Source: Sisyra terminalis (Eukaryota; Arthropoda; Insecta; Neuroptera; Sisyridae). Taken from it: 64,000 nt of DNA. A program made the translations under genes and the position numbers. Below, in pieces: positions 12,191 through 23,434 of the stretch (the first letter of the stretch is position 1; each line of letters opens with the position of its first letter). The notes under the pieces were generated by a model. That model was given only the letters and a program-made list of their open reading frames with translations. It did not search any database and was not told where the DNA came from. Location: positions 61,705,701 to 61,769,700 of the forward strand of contig OY292275.1 of the NCBI GenBank assembly GCA_958496175.1. Reading direction: 5' to 3'.

Positions 12191-13252
12191 ATCGATTGTC
12201 AAATTGATTTTCATTTTCATTGATTTCTTTTCAGCGACTTTTCCATGGCAAAATTTATCGTTGACATTGAAAATGTTATCAAATCGCATCATTGCATGAG
12301 GTCCAAGTTATTACCTCATTAAATTTTTAAAGCCTAATTGTGTAAAACTTGATTAACTTTTACCCACCCACCTCGATCGATTACGACCGGAAAAAAAATT
12401 CAAAACATTTACGGAAGCAAATTAAAAATCTTCTTACAAAACTGAAAAGAAATCATTGAAATTAAAAATTAAAATTTTTTCTCTAATTTTCCCGATTTTC
12501 CATGCCAGGACATATGGGCAAATATGCACTTGTACTTAATCAAGGAATATACAAATTTTTCACTTACTTGATCAAAATTGATGCTTTAAATAGATAACCA
12601 AATACTTAAATATCACTTTTGAAAAGTTTTTCCAGGAAAAACACACTAAATTTAGTAATTATCTCAAGATTTAAGTACCAAAAAAAAACACACTACACTA
12701 ATTTTAGTGACAAACAAACTCTGATCAAACAAGCATGCGCAATACGACTCACAACTTTTCCCCAACCCAAAAAAAGCGCCTTCTTGCTTTAATTTGAAAA
12801 TCTTTATTATATTCAATTCACTTTAAATATTGTGGTTCCTTGTGAACTTTAACTCTTATTTAACAACCTAGGTACCTACAAATATTTGGACCTTATAAAT
12901 TATTCAAACCTAAAAATTTATAGGACCGGACTAATGAAAAATTGTAATTAAATTAGATTAAATTGGTAATATGTATATGTATATAAGTAAAGTAAAAATT
13001 GAGGAAAAATTAATCCAGGGGAATTACACTGTCAAAAAAAGGCCAATTTCATAAAATAATTTTAAAAATTCAACTTTAAATTTTCAGTTATCGAACCCTG
13101 TAATAAAATAGATCAATTTTTTTAAAACTTTTGCCAACTTTTTCGTACACTCTTAGATTTTAGAGTACAAAAGTTTGTTTTGTTAATTGTTGTTTAATTT
13201 ATATTTTATCCTAAAATAAAGTGGATGATTGATTTGTTTATCATTTTTGCAT
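12190..13252. other. AT-rich non-coding DNA
   Basis: No gene or repeat structure identified. A short stretch at 12240-12420 has higher complexity (TTTATCGTTGACATTG, CACCTCGATCGATTACGACC) and may be conserved. Confidence 0.45.
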
Positions 13253-13317
13253 ATATTTATCGAATGTTTGTAATCTTTATGATAATTTAAAACAATAAAA
13301 TTACGAATATTTTTAGT

Positions 13318-13606
13318 TTAATGCAAATAACTTAGGATCTGTGAAAAATATCAAAAACTTTTATAGAGATAAGTTATAGAAAAAAAAGTGCTCTATAAAA
13401 AATTTCCTTTAAAATTTTCTCATAAAATTGATGGTTGCGTCAAAAAATTTAAAAAAAATATTAAAATTTCTCTTTAGTTCAACTTTGACCTCGAATAACT
13501 TTTGAAGGAATAAATATATCAAAAACTTGTATACGAGACCTTTTTTGTAAATCGTTCATTTTTCTACAAGAATATACCTTGGTCATTCCGAAATATTGTC
13601 ATATTT
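13318..13606. mobile_element. Half of a family-1 palindrome between direct repeats
   Basis: Only one inner half-arm of family 1 (from GCAAATAACTTAGGA to CATTCCGAAATATTGTCA). On both sides lies a copy of a roughly 35-bp host sequence (13253-13288 and 13599-13633) containing TTATCGAATGTTTG. The direct repeats are longer than the element's normal 8-bp duplication, which suggests capture during break repair rather than transposition. Confidence 0.6.
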
Positions 13607-13927
13607 ATCGAATGTTTGGAATCTTTATGATAATTATTTACGACCATATCCGTCCTCTTAATCATCTACATATGAAGACCAACCTATATGCGATTATTGT
13701 GTAAATGGTTAAGGAAAAATCCAAATAAATCGATGAATCTATTCTGAATTTAACTAACATACTAATAATAAGGTAACATGCATATGTAGATATGTATGCA
13801 ATATGTATATTGGCCAAGTCATAGAAAATAATAATGATCATTTCAAATTTGAACTAACTGTTGTCATTTGTATCTACTTTCATTTTTTTCAATGTTGGCT
13901 GTGAATATTTCACGGGTCGTCACTAGT

Positions 13928-14352
13928 CAAGGTTTATAAATTACACAGGTTGCCCCATTAGAAAAAAAAATGACGTCATACGAAGAATTTTGAAATTTGA
14001 ATCAGTCGAAGTTTGAATCAGTTTGAATAATCGCAAATATATACATTGAAATGACCTTTTTAAAAGTATTTTTGTAGGGCTGTGTTTTACAATAAAGACA
14101 ACATATATCTCTATCTCATGAGTTTTTAGCTTTTCATTATTATTTCAGTTGCATTTTCGCCATTTTGAAGTGTTAGTGAAAAGGCACTTTTAGTCCAAGG
14201 TTTGTAAATTACACAGGTTGCCCCATTAGAAAAAAAATATGACATCATACGAAGAATTTTGAAATTTGAATCAGTCTGAAGATATGTACGAATTTCTTCT
14301 GGATACGTCACGTAGCCACCATGAGGCCACCTGTGTATTTTATAAACCTTCG
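13928..14352. mobile_element. CAAGGTTTATAAA element, composite copy
   Basis: Exact 9-bp duplications GTCACTAGT at 13919-13927 and 14353-14361. Left and right parts are both element sequence (starts at 13928 and about 14196). The middle (about 14040-14190) is the reverse complement of the DNA flanking the copy at 5050-5318. This copy therefore mobilised host or neighbouring repeat DNA between two element ends. TGACGTCA lies at 13971-13978. Confidence 0.75.
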
Positions 14353-14558
14353 GTCACTAGTTACTTGTCTTTGGATCAGTATCGTTGCCTTTCAAAAAAG
14401 AAAAAGATCTACAATAAATCAGCTGAATTCTCGAAGGAAAATTGTTAATTTTTTTTTACAAATAGTTTCAAAAATTGATTGAAAAAATGATTTGGGGATT
14501 AGGCATTGCTCAATTCACTAGTGATAATATGATGAGTCGTTCATTTTTATATATATAT

Positions 14559-14909
14559 ATTTGTTCGTTAGTTACAAAATTCCAAAATAAAGAAGATAAA
14601 TCTAAAAATTATATCAATGTCTGAAACTTGATTATTCGGAAACGGCGTATCTGATAAAAATTTTCAAAAACACCTTTTTTGTAGGGAATTTAATTGTCTA
14701 TAAATATATGTGCAGATGATTTTTTTACCTTGATAATTTGACAGAATTGACGCAAAAATCAAAGCACAAATTAAAAAACCGACATTAAAGATGATAGACC
14801 TCTTAATATTAATATTAAGGACTCAAACCTTCCCGATATTTTTTTTGACACCTATAACAATATTTCGACAATTCAAAAAAAAAAATATTAAATTTTTTGG
14901 TCCAGTCTA
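14559..14909. mobile_element. Half of a family-2 palindrome
   Basis: One arm only, from TTGTTCGTTAGTTACAAAATTCC to the terminal GGTCCAGTCTA at 14909. It contains CTTAATATTAATATTAAGGA as in the complete copies. The other arm is absent. Confidence 0.7.
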
Positions 14910-15113
14910 AGCTCTTAAAAACCCTGGATATGATCACTTAAAATAACCATGTCATCAACATAATATCTGATGATCTTAATTTATTCAAAACACTTTTGCT
15001 TTTCAAAATGGAATTATAAAGTTATCAACTTGTTGATCACCAATTAAAAAAATAATTTATGCAAATACATTGATTGGTTATGATATATACAAAATGTATT
15101 AATTATTTCTCAG

Positions 15114-15339
15114 GTGGATTCCCCAACCGAAATTCCCGATTCGATCAAGTTCAAGTTTGGAACGAAAACACCCAAGGTCAACCACCAGCGACAATCGTCG
15201 ACCGAAATTTATGATCACTTCCGTCATTTCGACCCAATGGGGGGGTCTACCAAATCGAAATGTTTTCATTTCGAAACTAAGTATTGGTGTTCGTAGTTTC
15301 AATTAAAAAAAAAACTTAAGAAAATCGTGATATGCAACA
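15114..15339 (+). other. Pvf: 5' untranslated part of the first coding exon
   Basis: An acceptor-like sequence (ATTATTTCTCAG) ends at 15113 and is followed by 226 nt that are clearly GC-richer than the DNA before them, leading into the ATG at 15340. A reading frame open from 15114 to 15296 is not in frame with the ATG and resembles no known protein, so I treat this as 5' UTR. Short upstream ORFs are present: one of 31 codons (15211-15306) and one of 12 codons (15332-15370) that overlaps the main start. Confidence 0.6.
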
Positions 15340-15370
15340 ATGGCCGCGAAAATTTGGTGGAGTGAATTAA
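15332..15370 (+). other. Upstream ORF overlapping the Pvf start codon
   Basis: An ATG 8 nt before the main ATG, in another frame, encodes 12 codons and stops at TAA inside the signal-peptide region. Its context (GTGATATGC) is poor, whereas the main ATG is in a good one, so leaky scanning would favour the main start. It could dampen translation. Confidence 0.5.
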
Positions 15371-15855
15371 ACGTGGTGGTCTTAGTTTTGTTTTGTGTGA
15401 CATTTAGTTCCGGTTTTCGGGACTCGTACGATTCAAACAATTATAAGTTTCAGCACTTAAAAGCGCATCCTTCGAGTGCACGACATCGACATGAGCTTAA
15501 CAATTACAAGGTGCATCCGTACCACCACAATGTGCATCGACATCCGCATCAGTTTATGAGTTATCCACGTGTGACCACCGATAATCCGCATAAAGTTCGT
15601 CATGGTCGCTTTTCAAAGCTCGACGATTTTATCGATAAAATCCACAACTACGATGCACTGGAAACGACAACAACGAGCCATCGCTGGAATCAGCGCGACC
15701 CCAAACGCATTTTTCCCCTAAGACGCCACGGTGGTCTCAAGTCTTTCGAGGAAAATCGCGACAGTGAAGAAACCGGTGGTTTTGATGACTACGATGACGA
15801 AAATGACAACGAAAACGGTGGAAGTTACAATGATTATGAAGAATCTGAGACACCG
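15340..15855 (+). CDS. Pvf: Pvf-type PDGF/VEGF-related growth factor, first coding exon
   Basis: Codes for residues 1-172 of a secreted PDGF/VEGF-like ligand; the family is identified from the exon at 60239. The start ATG at 15340 lies in a good insect context (CAACAATGG) and opens a signal peptide: MAAK, then a hydrophobic core at about residues 10-22, with likely cleavage near S24/G25. After it comes a His-rich stretch (about residues 39-70) and an acidic Asp/Glu/Asn-rich stretch from about residue 141 to the exon end. The only cysteine is C19, inside the signal peptide, so the mature N-terminal region has none. The exon ends after codon CCG at donor CCG|GTAAG (phase 0). The N-terminal region is low-complexity and would not identify the family alone; assignment rests on frame continuity into the two later exons. 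Which Pvf paralogue it is cannot be told. Confidence 0.85.
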
Positions 15856-16051
15856 GTAAGATTTTTTTTTCTTTGCTCAAAGTTCATGTATAATTTTAAA
15901 GTTAAAATCAGTGGCGTAGCCACCTAGGGGCTAGGCGGGGCAGTGCCCCGGGGTCCTCAAGTTCAGAGGGCCCTCGAATCCTTACCAGAAATCTCGATCG
16001 AACTGAACTTTTAGAAATTCAGTTGGAAGTTCACCAATTATGTAAGGAAAT

Positions 16052-16312
16052 ATGAGCAAATATGGATTGCTAGAATGCGACCTAACGAAAGTATTTACAG
16101 CAAAATTATTATTCTTTACAATTCCTATCACTTCTGTAGCAGCTGAAAGCTCATTTAGCAAATTAAAAATAATAACAAATTATTTAAGAAATAATATGGG
16201 CCAAACTCGACTCCTACATTTATCGCTAATAGCGATTGAAAACAAAATTGCATTAAGCCTGGATTTAAACGAAGTCAATGATACTTTTGCGAAAACTAAA
16301 GCTAGAAAAACA
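16052..16312 (+). pseudogene. hAT transposase C-terminal dimerisation region, broken by a Helitron
   Basis: The translation SVAAESSFSKLKIITNYLR followed by NNMGQTRLLHLSLIAIENK is the hAT C-terminal dimerisation domain. About 85 residues are readable before the Helitron inserts after KARKT at 16312; the open frame runs on into Helitron DNA to 16363. The rest of the transposase (zinc finger and RNase-H-like core) is absent, so this is a dead fragment. It is the less damaged of the two copies in the window. Confidence 0.82.
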
Positions 16313-17180
16313 TCTATACTAATATATAAAATTCTCACGTTTGTCTGTACATTTCGATTTTGAACCCAATTTTAGAGTAAATATTTATTTCAAGAGGCCC
16401 TTATTCCAAATTTAATATTTTTAAAATTTTTGTCTGTCTGTCTGTCTGTGTGTCCCGATTTAACTAAAGAACGGAACAACAAAATTTAATGAAATTTGGT
16501 ATTAAGATACAACACAATTTCCCACAGACTATAGGCTACTTATCATTCCAAAAACATATTAAGGGAAGGTATTCCCTAGGGATGAAAACAGATTTTTTTA
16601 CTTTAGACAGGTGAGTTATATATCATTGGAAAGGTAATTTAAAATTAGAATATAATCTGTAAAAATATTTTTAGTTGAACTGATAAAAAACACAGTAAAT
16701 TCAATTTAAAGTTTAAAAAATTGCCTCTTTGAAATATAAACCTTTATATATATAAGACACATAGTTGATGTTAATAGCGATGTTAATAGAGATTCCTACT
16801 AATATTCAAAATCTAGACCCTTAACTTCTGTTATTTTAACGCGAGTATTTTGATAAGTTTCGACTTTTTTTAGTCATAATTAAGGCCGACTTTATTTATG
16901 TATAGATGCTGATTGATTTAAGGATTATTTGGTCCACGGTCGGTAAACCTAACGTAGCTATACGCAATCGACGAACTCTTTTTAGATATTTATAAATATT
17001 TTTTTTTTTGAAAATTAATAAATTAAATTCGACAAAATAGTGTTTTTAAGTATGATTATGTTTTTCGTAACAGAAATAAGAAAAATAAAAATTTCCATAT
17101 ACTACCACTACAAGAAGCGAACCTAAAAAGAAAACAATCAACACCAACGTTACGCAGACGAAGTCGCAGGGATCAGCTAG
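16313..17180 (+). mobile_element. Non-autonomous Helitron nested in the hAT element
   Basis: Begins TCTATACTAATATATAAA after an A and ends with a small hairpin (GCAGACGAAGTCGC), nine bases, then CTAG before a T. This is the canonical Helitron arrangement (insertion between A and T, TC start, CTRR end with a subterminal hairpin, no target duplication). Internally it has a (GTCT)n run followed by GTGTGTCCCGATTTAAC, also present in the second copy. No Rep/helicase coding sequence is seen. Confidence 0.88.
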
Positions 17181-17181
17181 T

Positions 17182-18163
17182 ATTGTACCGAAAAAATTTT
17201 CGTTTGTATCTCAACCGAAAAAAAGTTATAAAATTTTTAAAAATCGATAGCCCCCATTGTTAGATTTTTCAAAAAAATTAACGGCCATAAATAGGCCTTG
17301 ACACGTAGAGGATTGTACCGAAAAAAATGTGTTTCTAACTTTAACCCAAAAAAAGTTATGAGCGATTTTGTGAATGCACTTATTCCATTGTTGAATTTTA
17401 TAATGACTATTATTTTTTTTCATCTGCAGTACAAACAAATTTTATTGCAGTGCAATTTGGGTGTTAGTACAAAGACACATATTCTGAAAAAATATTTCTT
17501 CTAATTCGATCCAAACAATAGTTCCAACGGTTTTCTGTAAATGTAATTAGACTTTAATTACTTCATTGTTGAAACAGCAAAAACGGCCATAATTTTGAAC
17601 CTATTGAGGTACAAACGATTTTTTTTGCGGATTCTCCCGGGTGCTGGTCTCTTGTTAATGTAACGAGTTGAATTTTCGTTTGTACTTCAACCGAAAAGAA
17701 AATAGAATTTTCCGGCTACTACGGATTTTCCTTGAGAGATTTTCCAAATCCAAAAGCGGTACAATCTAACTACGGAGACGCTGAGGAAAACATTATCCTT
17801 CTAACTCTATTCCAACGGTAATTATGAAGACTTTTGTATGGATAATTAGACTTTCATTACTTTTTTGTTTAAACTGCAATAAAGTAATTAGAGTTTAATT
17901 ACTCATACAAAATTCTTTATAACTACCGTTGGAATAAAGTTAGAAGGATAATGTTTTCGGTACAATCCTCAGCGCCTCTGTAGCTAGATTGTACCGCTTT
18001 TGGATTCAGAAAATCTCTCAAGGAAAATCCGTAGTAGCCGGAAAACTCTATTTTTTCCGGTTGAAGTACAAACAAAAATTCCAATGGTTACATTAACTAG
18101 AGACTACCACCCGGGAGAATCCGCAAAAAAATTCGTTTGTACCTCAATAGGTTCAAAAGTAAT
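17182..18163. repeat. GATTGTACCG repeat family, foldback copy inside the hAT element
   Basis: The left half matches 2160-2635. From about 17690 it folds back around a centre near 17865: CCGGCTACTACGGATTTTCC at the left and GGAAAATCCGTAGTAGCCGG at the right, with GGTACAATCTA/TAGATTGTACC mirrors. It follows a Helitron end and precedes the resumed hAT sequence. The open frame at 18000-18182 is part of the repeat, not a gene. Confidence 0.7.
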
Positions 18164-19329
18164 TTATGTTGTTACTGTTTAATATTTATATTACCTGCCC
18201 TGCAGTGCACCAAAAAAGAGCTTAAGTAGCTTAGCATTTTTAAAGTACTTGTATATTTCATATTTTTATTTTGATAAAACCTAATCAGTTTACATAGCAG
18301 TGGGGCCCCATTTTTTAATTTGCCCCAGGGCCCTTGGTTACCTAGCTACGCCACTGGTTGAAATACTCTTAAAATGTCATACAAGTCAAACAAAGTCAAC
18401 ATGGCTTATTTTCCAGATAAATTTTCATAATTAACAATGTTTATTTAGTTGATAGATCTAATCATAAAACGCGGGAAAAGTCCTATTGGATAGAACGAAA
18501 AAGAAATATGTGTATATATAGAAAAATCAAATAAAATAAAAAAGTGCAATAAAAATAAACTTCTAATGAGATGGAACAGATGTGCATTGTTGGGACACAG
18601 ACGAAAATATTTTACGCAATGCATTCAAAACATTGCATTGCTTTGTCATTGGACAAATTGAAGCAATAATAAACGTACATGTTTTCCATTCAATTAATGC
18701 TTTAAACATTCTTGCACTTCCAAACCCTATATCGATTAGCCAACAAAATTTTAAATTGTGAATTTTCCAAATTTTTTTTTTGGCAATCAATGGGAAATTG
18801 TTCTTAGAGGTTTGGTGGAAAAAATCGTTTCGTTGGTGACAAAATACTTTAATGGTAAATCATTAATTCGAAAAAATTATTTATTTAATCACTGCTATGG
18901 TAAAATAGTAAGAAAATAGGGTTTTTAGCGACATATAATGCACAAAAATGCAAAAAAGTTTAGAAAACTGTTGTTTAATAATATAACTTATTAAAACTTA
19001 GACTTATGGAAACTATTTAAGTAAAAGAAAAACTCGTTAAAGAATCATTAAAGATAAATATTTATTTAGAAACATTTCTTATCAAGAAATTCAATTTCTT
19101 TTGGACCCTGTACCGATAAGCCAACAAAAGTTTAAAGTATGAATTTTCCTCAATTTTTCTAAATACTGAATAGTTTAGCGGTAATTAATTAATTAAGAAA
19201 AATTATTTAATTAGTCATTGATATAGTAAAATGTTAAGAAAATAAGGTTTTTAGTAACATATAAAAACAAAAATGCGGAAAAATTTAGGAAACGGTTTGT
19301 TAAAACTAAAACTAAAAAAAAAGTTACAG

Positions 19330-20820
19330 AAAACCTTCCCCCCTTCAAAAAAAAAATGGATAAAAAGGCAGTTATGATTTTTTTTTCTTCAAATTATATT
19401 TTCCCCAAATTTTCCAAAATAACAAAAATCGAAACATAATTAAAAACTGTGTATACAATATATAGAATATATTGCGGTCCAATTTATGTAGTACAATTTA
19501 ATATAGTAATATATAAAAATCATAAATATAAATATCATATATAAGTATTTGGGCAATACGTCACAAATATTTTTGTTTGAACTTCTGTTCAAATTTATGT
19601 TTATGGTATCATTTTTATTATACTATTAAATTATACTACTATTTTATTAAATTATATTACTTAAATTGGACCACAATATATTCTATATATTGTATACACA
19701 GTATAACTGTTCAAAATCAGCGAAAAAATCTTAATTCGATAATTAAACACGTTTTTTTCCCAAATTTTTTCATCGTTTGTGAAAATCAATTTTTCTGACA
19801 AAAATTTTTTGAAAATATATATTCGAAGTAGAACATTGACCTTTTTTTGAAATTCGGAAAATATTTTCCACACTTTCTGATTCAGTCAACTTTTCTAAAC
19901 AAGTAAAAATCAATACAATATTGAACAGGCTTTTCACACATAAATTTTCATCGTTTGTGAAAATTAACTTACCACACAAACAATTTTTAAAAATATAAAT
20001 AATAAGGTTTCCTTTTTTATTGACGAAAATTTTCTTTTCTAAAATATTAAGAATTTATTTCATAATTGGCAATTACATTATATTTACACTGAATAAATTT
20101 ACCTAAAATATTAAGAAAAACAACATTGAAAGTCTATAATTTACAGCTATTCATAAAATTATGAATAACAATAAAATTTTAGTTTCTATAAGATGTCAAG
20201 TTCACAATACAACGCCATCTTTAAGAAAAGTATTATTTTCTTTACATATATATATATACAAAGTAGAACATTAAGTGTTTTTTGAAATTTGGAAAATATT
20301 TTCCACAGTTACTGAGTCAGCCAACTTTTCCAAACAAGCAAAAATCTTAGCATTTAAAAACAGGCTTTTCGCACTTAAATTTTCATCGTTTGTGAAAATC
20401 AATTTTTCTCACAAAAAATTTTTTTTCTAAAAAACACTGTGTTATTTGGAATATTTATATTAAAAAAAATTTTGTGAGAAAATTTGATTTTCACAAACGA
20501 TGAAAATTAAAGTGTGAAAAGTCTATTTGTTAATACTTAGACTTTTGCTAGTTTGGAAAAGTTGGCTGAATCAATAACTGTGGAAAATATTGTCCAAATT
20601 TCAAAAAGTTCTACTTCCGATATATATTTTCAAAAATTTTTTGTGAGAAAAATCGATTTTCACAAACAATGAAAAAATTCGGGAGAAAAGCGTGTTTAAT
20701 TATGTTTCGATTTTTGTTACTGTGGAAAATTTTGGGAAATAATTAAGAATAATTTGAGAAAAAAAATTAACTTCATAGTTGCCTTTTTGTTCCATTCTTT
20801 TTTCGAAGGGGGGAGGGGGG
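19330..20820. repeat. Foldback of about 1.5 kb with a nested short element
   Basis: The outer end CCTTCCCCCCTTC (19336) mirrors GAAGGGGGGAGGGG (20806). The inner arms share TTTTCATCGTTTGTGAAAATC, GGAAAATATTTTCCACA and AAGTAGAACATT blocks. The left arm is longer because it contains the 19445-19738 insert and an extra AT-rich stretch (19985-20240). The right arm preserves the uninterrupted target sequence. No coding sequence. Confidence 0.7.
19445..19738. mobile_element. Second copy of the TGTGTATACA element, nested in a foldback
   Basis: Same order of blocks as 10095-10424. Exact 9-bp duplications ATAATTAAA lie at 19436-19444 and 19739-19747. The empty target site survives in the opposite foldback arm (GTGTTTAATTATGTTTCG near 20690), which independently confirms the boundaries. 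Confidence 0.82.
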
Positions 20821-21113
20821 TCTTTAGTAACGTGACGTGCGCCGTTCGTCAAAAAATTTAAATTAATATTTCTTTCGACTATTTTTCTTTTTCAATTTTT
20901 ATCATCATAAAAAGTCATTCATTTCGTATTTAGTAAATATTTAATATATAGAAATTTGTGCACTTTTAATTGAAACTTATCACATACAGGGAGGGGGTCT
21001 TAGTTTTGTGACGAAATATTTCTAGGGGGGTCACAGAAAGTGTGACAATAAGGGGAGGGGGTCAGAAAAAGCTATTTTAACGTGACGTATTTTATGTACG
21101 ACCCCTATAGGGT
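20806..21113. repeat. G-rich repeat end with GTGACGT motifs
   Basis: Contains GGGGGGAGGGGGG, GGGAGGGGGTC, AGGGGGGTCAC and GGGGAGGGGGTC, each near an ACGTGACG or GTGACG motif, and ends ATTTTATGTACGACCCC. The arrangement looks like repeat-element termini; a similar G-run followed by TCAAACGTCAC lies at 11202-11222. G-runs of this kind are exceptional in this window. Confidence 0.5.
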
Positions 21114-22176
21114 CACTTCCAATGGTGACTTGATCATTCAAATCGATATTAATCATCACGTAACTTCCTCAAATTTCATATAATACATAAAAGATATCAG
21201 ATTTACCAGTTGAATCATTCAAAAAAAAATCATAATAACAATCGACTTAAACCTATCAGATTATCCTTCATTTATAGTCCGGTTTTCTCTATATATTTAC
21301 CAACAAAAAAATCGAACCTTTGGTATTCAAATTACACAAATTTTGATTAAAATCTGCTTAATTTTTTTTCTTCTCTAAACACTTTTCAAAGAACATAGGA
21401 GTGTATTTAATACGAGTTGACTTCATTTAAACGGATTTAATCATTTGAATTTATTAAGAGAAGAAAAAAATTGGATTAAAACTCTTATATAATATAAAAG
21501 TGATTACAAGATTACTATCAATTTCAAGTTGTCAGTCCGGAAAAAAAATTTAAACTTCCATTTTACTGATGTGTGGCATTAAAAAATTTGATGCTTCAAG
21601 AGTTTAGTGAAACATATTATAACAACTTTGCACAGATAATAGTAAATTTCAAAAACCGGTGTATTTTGAATTAATTATTAATTGTAATCTGATATCAAAG
21701 GCTTCGCCTGAGTGGTACACTATTATGAAATATTAGTAGTCTCCCGTAACTTCAATATATTTATTCTAATAATCCTTCTAATAAAAAAAGGTAAATGTTG
21801 AAAAAAGGAATGAATATTAAGACTCAGCTAAAAATCAAACCTCAAGTTTTGAGGTTTTTCTTGACCTTCCGTAATGATTTTTCCCGTTCAAATTTATTCC
21901 CTATGAAATGTTAAAAGCTATTAGACGGACTTTTTATGAAAAATTTGCATATAGAAAATAAATTATAGCAAAGAATAGCCTGACATTTTGTACATGATAA
22001 AATACCACATCCATCATTTAACCATTAACCTTTGTAATATCGATGACCGCTGACCTGAAAATTTCACAATCGTTCCAACATAAATTTCAATAAATTTTCG
22101 TTATTCTCTTAGTCAACAAATTTTTATTTTCTTTCAATTTCTTGGCGAAAACTTTATATGAAAAATTAAATCCTTA
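21114..22176. other. AT-rich intronic DNA
   Basis: No gene or clear repeat seen up to the Helitron end at 22177. Confidence 0.5.
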
Positions 22177-23434
22177 CTAGCTGATTCCCGCGACTTCGTC
22201 TGCGTAACGTGGAAGCAAATTAGAATATTTTATTTATTTTCAATAACAATAATTGCTTTTCAAATTGTTCTTAAATACCGAAGAAAAGTTAGTATGGAAG
22301 ATTTTATATTTTGATTGATAATAAAATATATGACAAAAAATTACTCCCTTAATGTTTTTCAGTAGAATAAATCATTGCTCCAGGTCACAATCATTGGTTC
22401 ATAGAAATTAGATTGCAAAAAGTTTGATTGTTGAAAAACAAACAAAAATTAAAAACCGCCTGTTTGGTATTTGGTATAAGTACCTACTACATAAACTTCC
22501 ATACTAATTAAGTTAAAACGTTGTTATTAATATGATATAACAAAAACAGAAACTTATTATAAATTAATTATTTATTTATTAATTACACTTATTAATTTCA
22601 AAGTTTCAATTGTTGATTTACTCTACATTATCTCATACAAACTTAGTCACCCCTTTTACTCTTTTAGGGTAGGATTTTTCAAAAAAAAATCTTATCAAAT
22701 GTCTACTTCTTATAAGGAATACATCGAAAATTAAAATTTTATCAGTCAGAAGGGATATATAAATACAGCATTTTATGCATGCACGGTTTTAAAAACGTAT
22801 TTACTTTACATTTTATTACTATTATTACTACTACTACTATTACTTTTTTTCGTTAATATTTCAATTTTGAGCAGCTCTAAGGGTCTATTTACAACAATTT
22901 TGTTAAAAAAAAAGTTTAATGTAAGATTCGTCTTAATAATTAGGAGGATCAGATATATAAGCCATTATGCTATTAACATAAACCATGTGTTTTATATTTA
23001 TAAAAGTTTATATTTCAAAGAGGCAATTCTTTAAAATTTAAATTGAATTTACTGTGCTTTTTATCAGTTCAACTAAAAATATTTTTACAGATTATTGTCT
23101 AACTTTTAATTACCTTTCCAATGATATATAACTCACCTATCTAAAGTAAAAATTTCTGTTTTCATCCCTGGGGAATACCTTCCATTATTATTTTTTTGGA
23201 ATGATAAGTAGCCTATAGTCTGTGGGAAATTATGTTGTATCTTAATACCAAATTTCATTAAATTCGGTTGTTCCGTTCTTTAGTTAAATCGGGACACACA
23301 GACAGACAGACAGACAAAAATTTTAAAAATGTTAAATTCGGAATAAGGGCTTCTTGAAACAAATATTTACCCTAAAATTGGGTTCAAATTCGAAATGTAC
23401 AGACAGACGTAAGAATTTTATATATTAGTTTAGA
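22177..23434 (-). mobile_element. Non-autonomous Helitron, second copy
   Basis: Read on the - strand it starts at 23434 with TCTAAACTAATATATAAA after an A. It ends at 22177 with GCAGACGAAGTCGC, GGGAATCAG and CTAG before a T. It shares the (GTCT)n block and neighbouring sequence with 16313-17180 and is 1258 bp long. No coding sequence for the Rep/helicase protein is visible. Confidence 0.88.

Larger units (their letters stand above)
15909..18356 (+). mobile_element. hAT-type element with nested Helitron and foldback, in intron 1
   Basis: The left end CAGTGGCGTAGCCACC (15909) and right end GCTACGCCACTG (18356) form terminal inverted repeats. The flanks GTTAAAAT (15901-15908) and GTTGAAAT (18357-18364) are a target-site duplication differing at one base. 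The element lies only 53 bp after the splice donor of the first coding exon. Its body is interrupted by a Helitron (16313-17180) and then by a foldback repeat (about 17182-18163); hAT sequence resumes near 18164. Confidence 0.88.

Noticed and set aside
15114..15296. 60-codon frame before the Pvf start
   Set aside because: It begins exactly at a splice acceptor, is not in frame with the ATG at 15340 and shows no domain; best read as 5' UTR.
22560..23000. Possible tRNA-derived SINE near the (GTCT)n block
   Set aside because: The ends fit a Helitron exactly (A|TC ... CTAG|T), and no A/B box or tRNA-like fold was seen.
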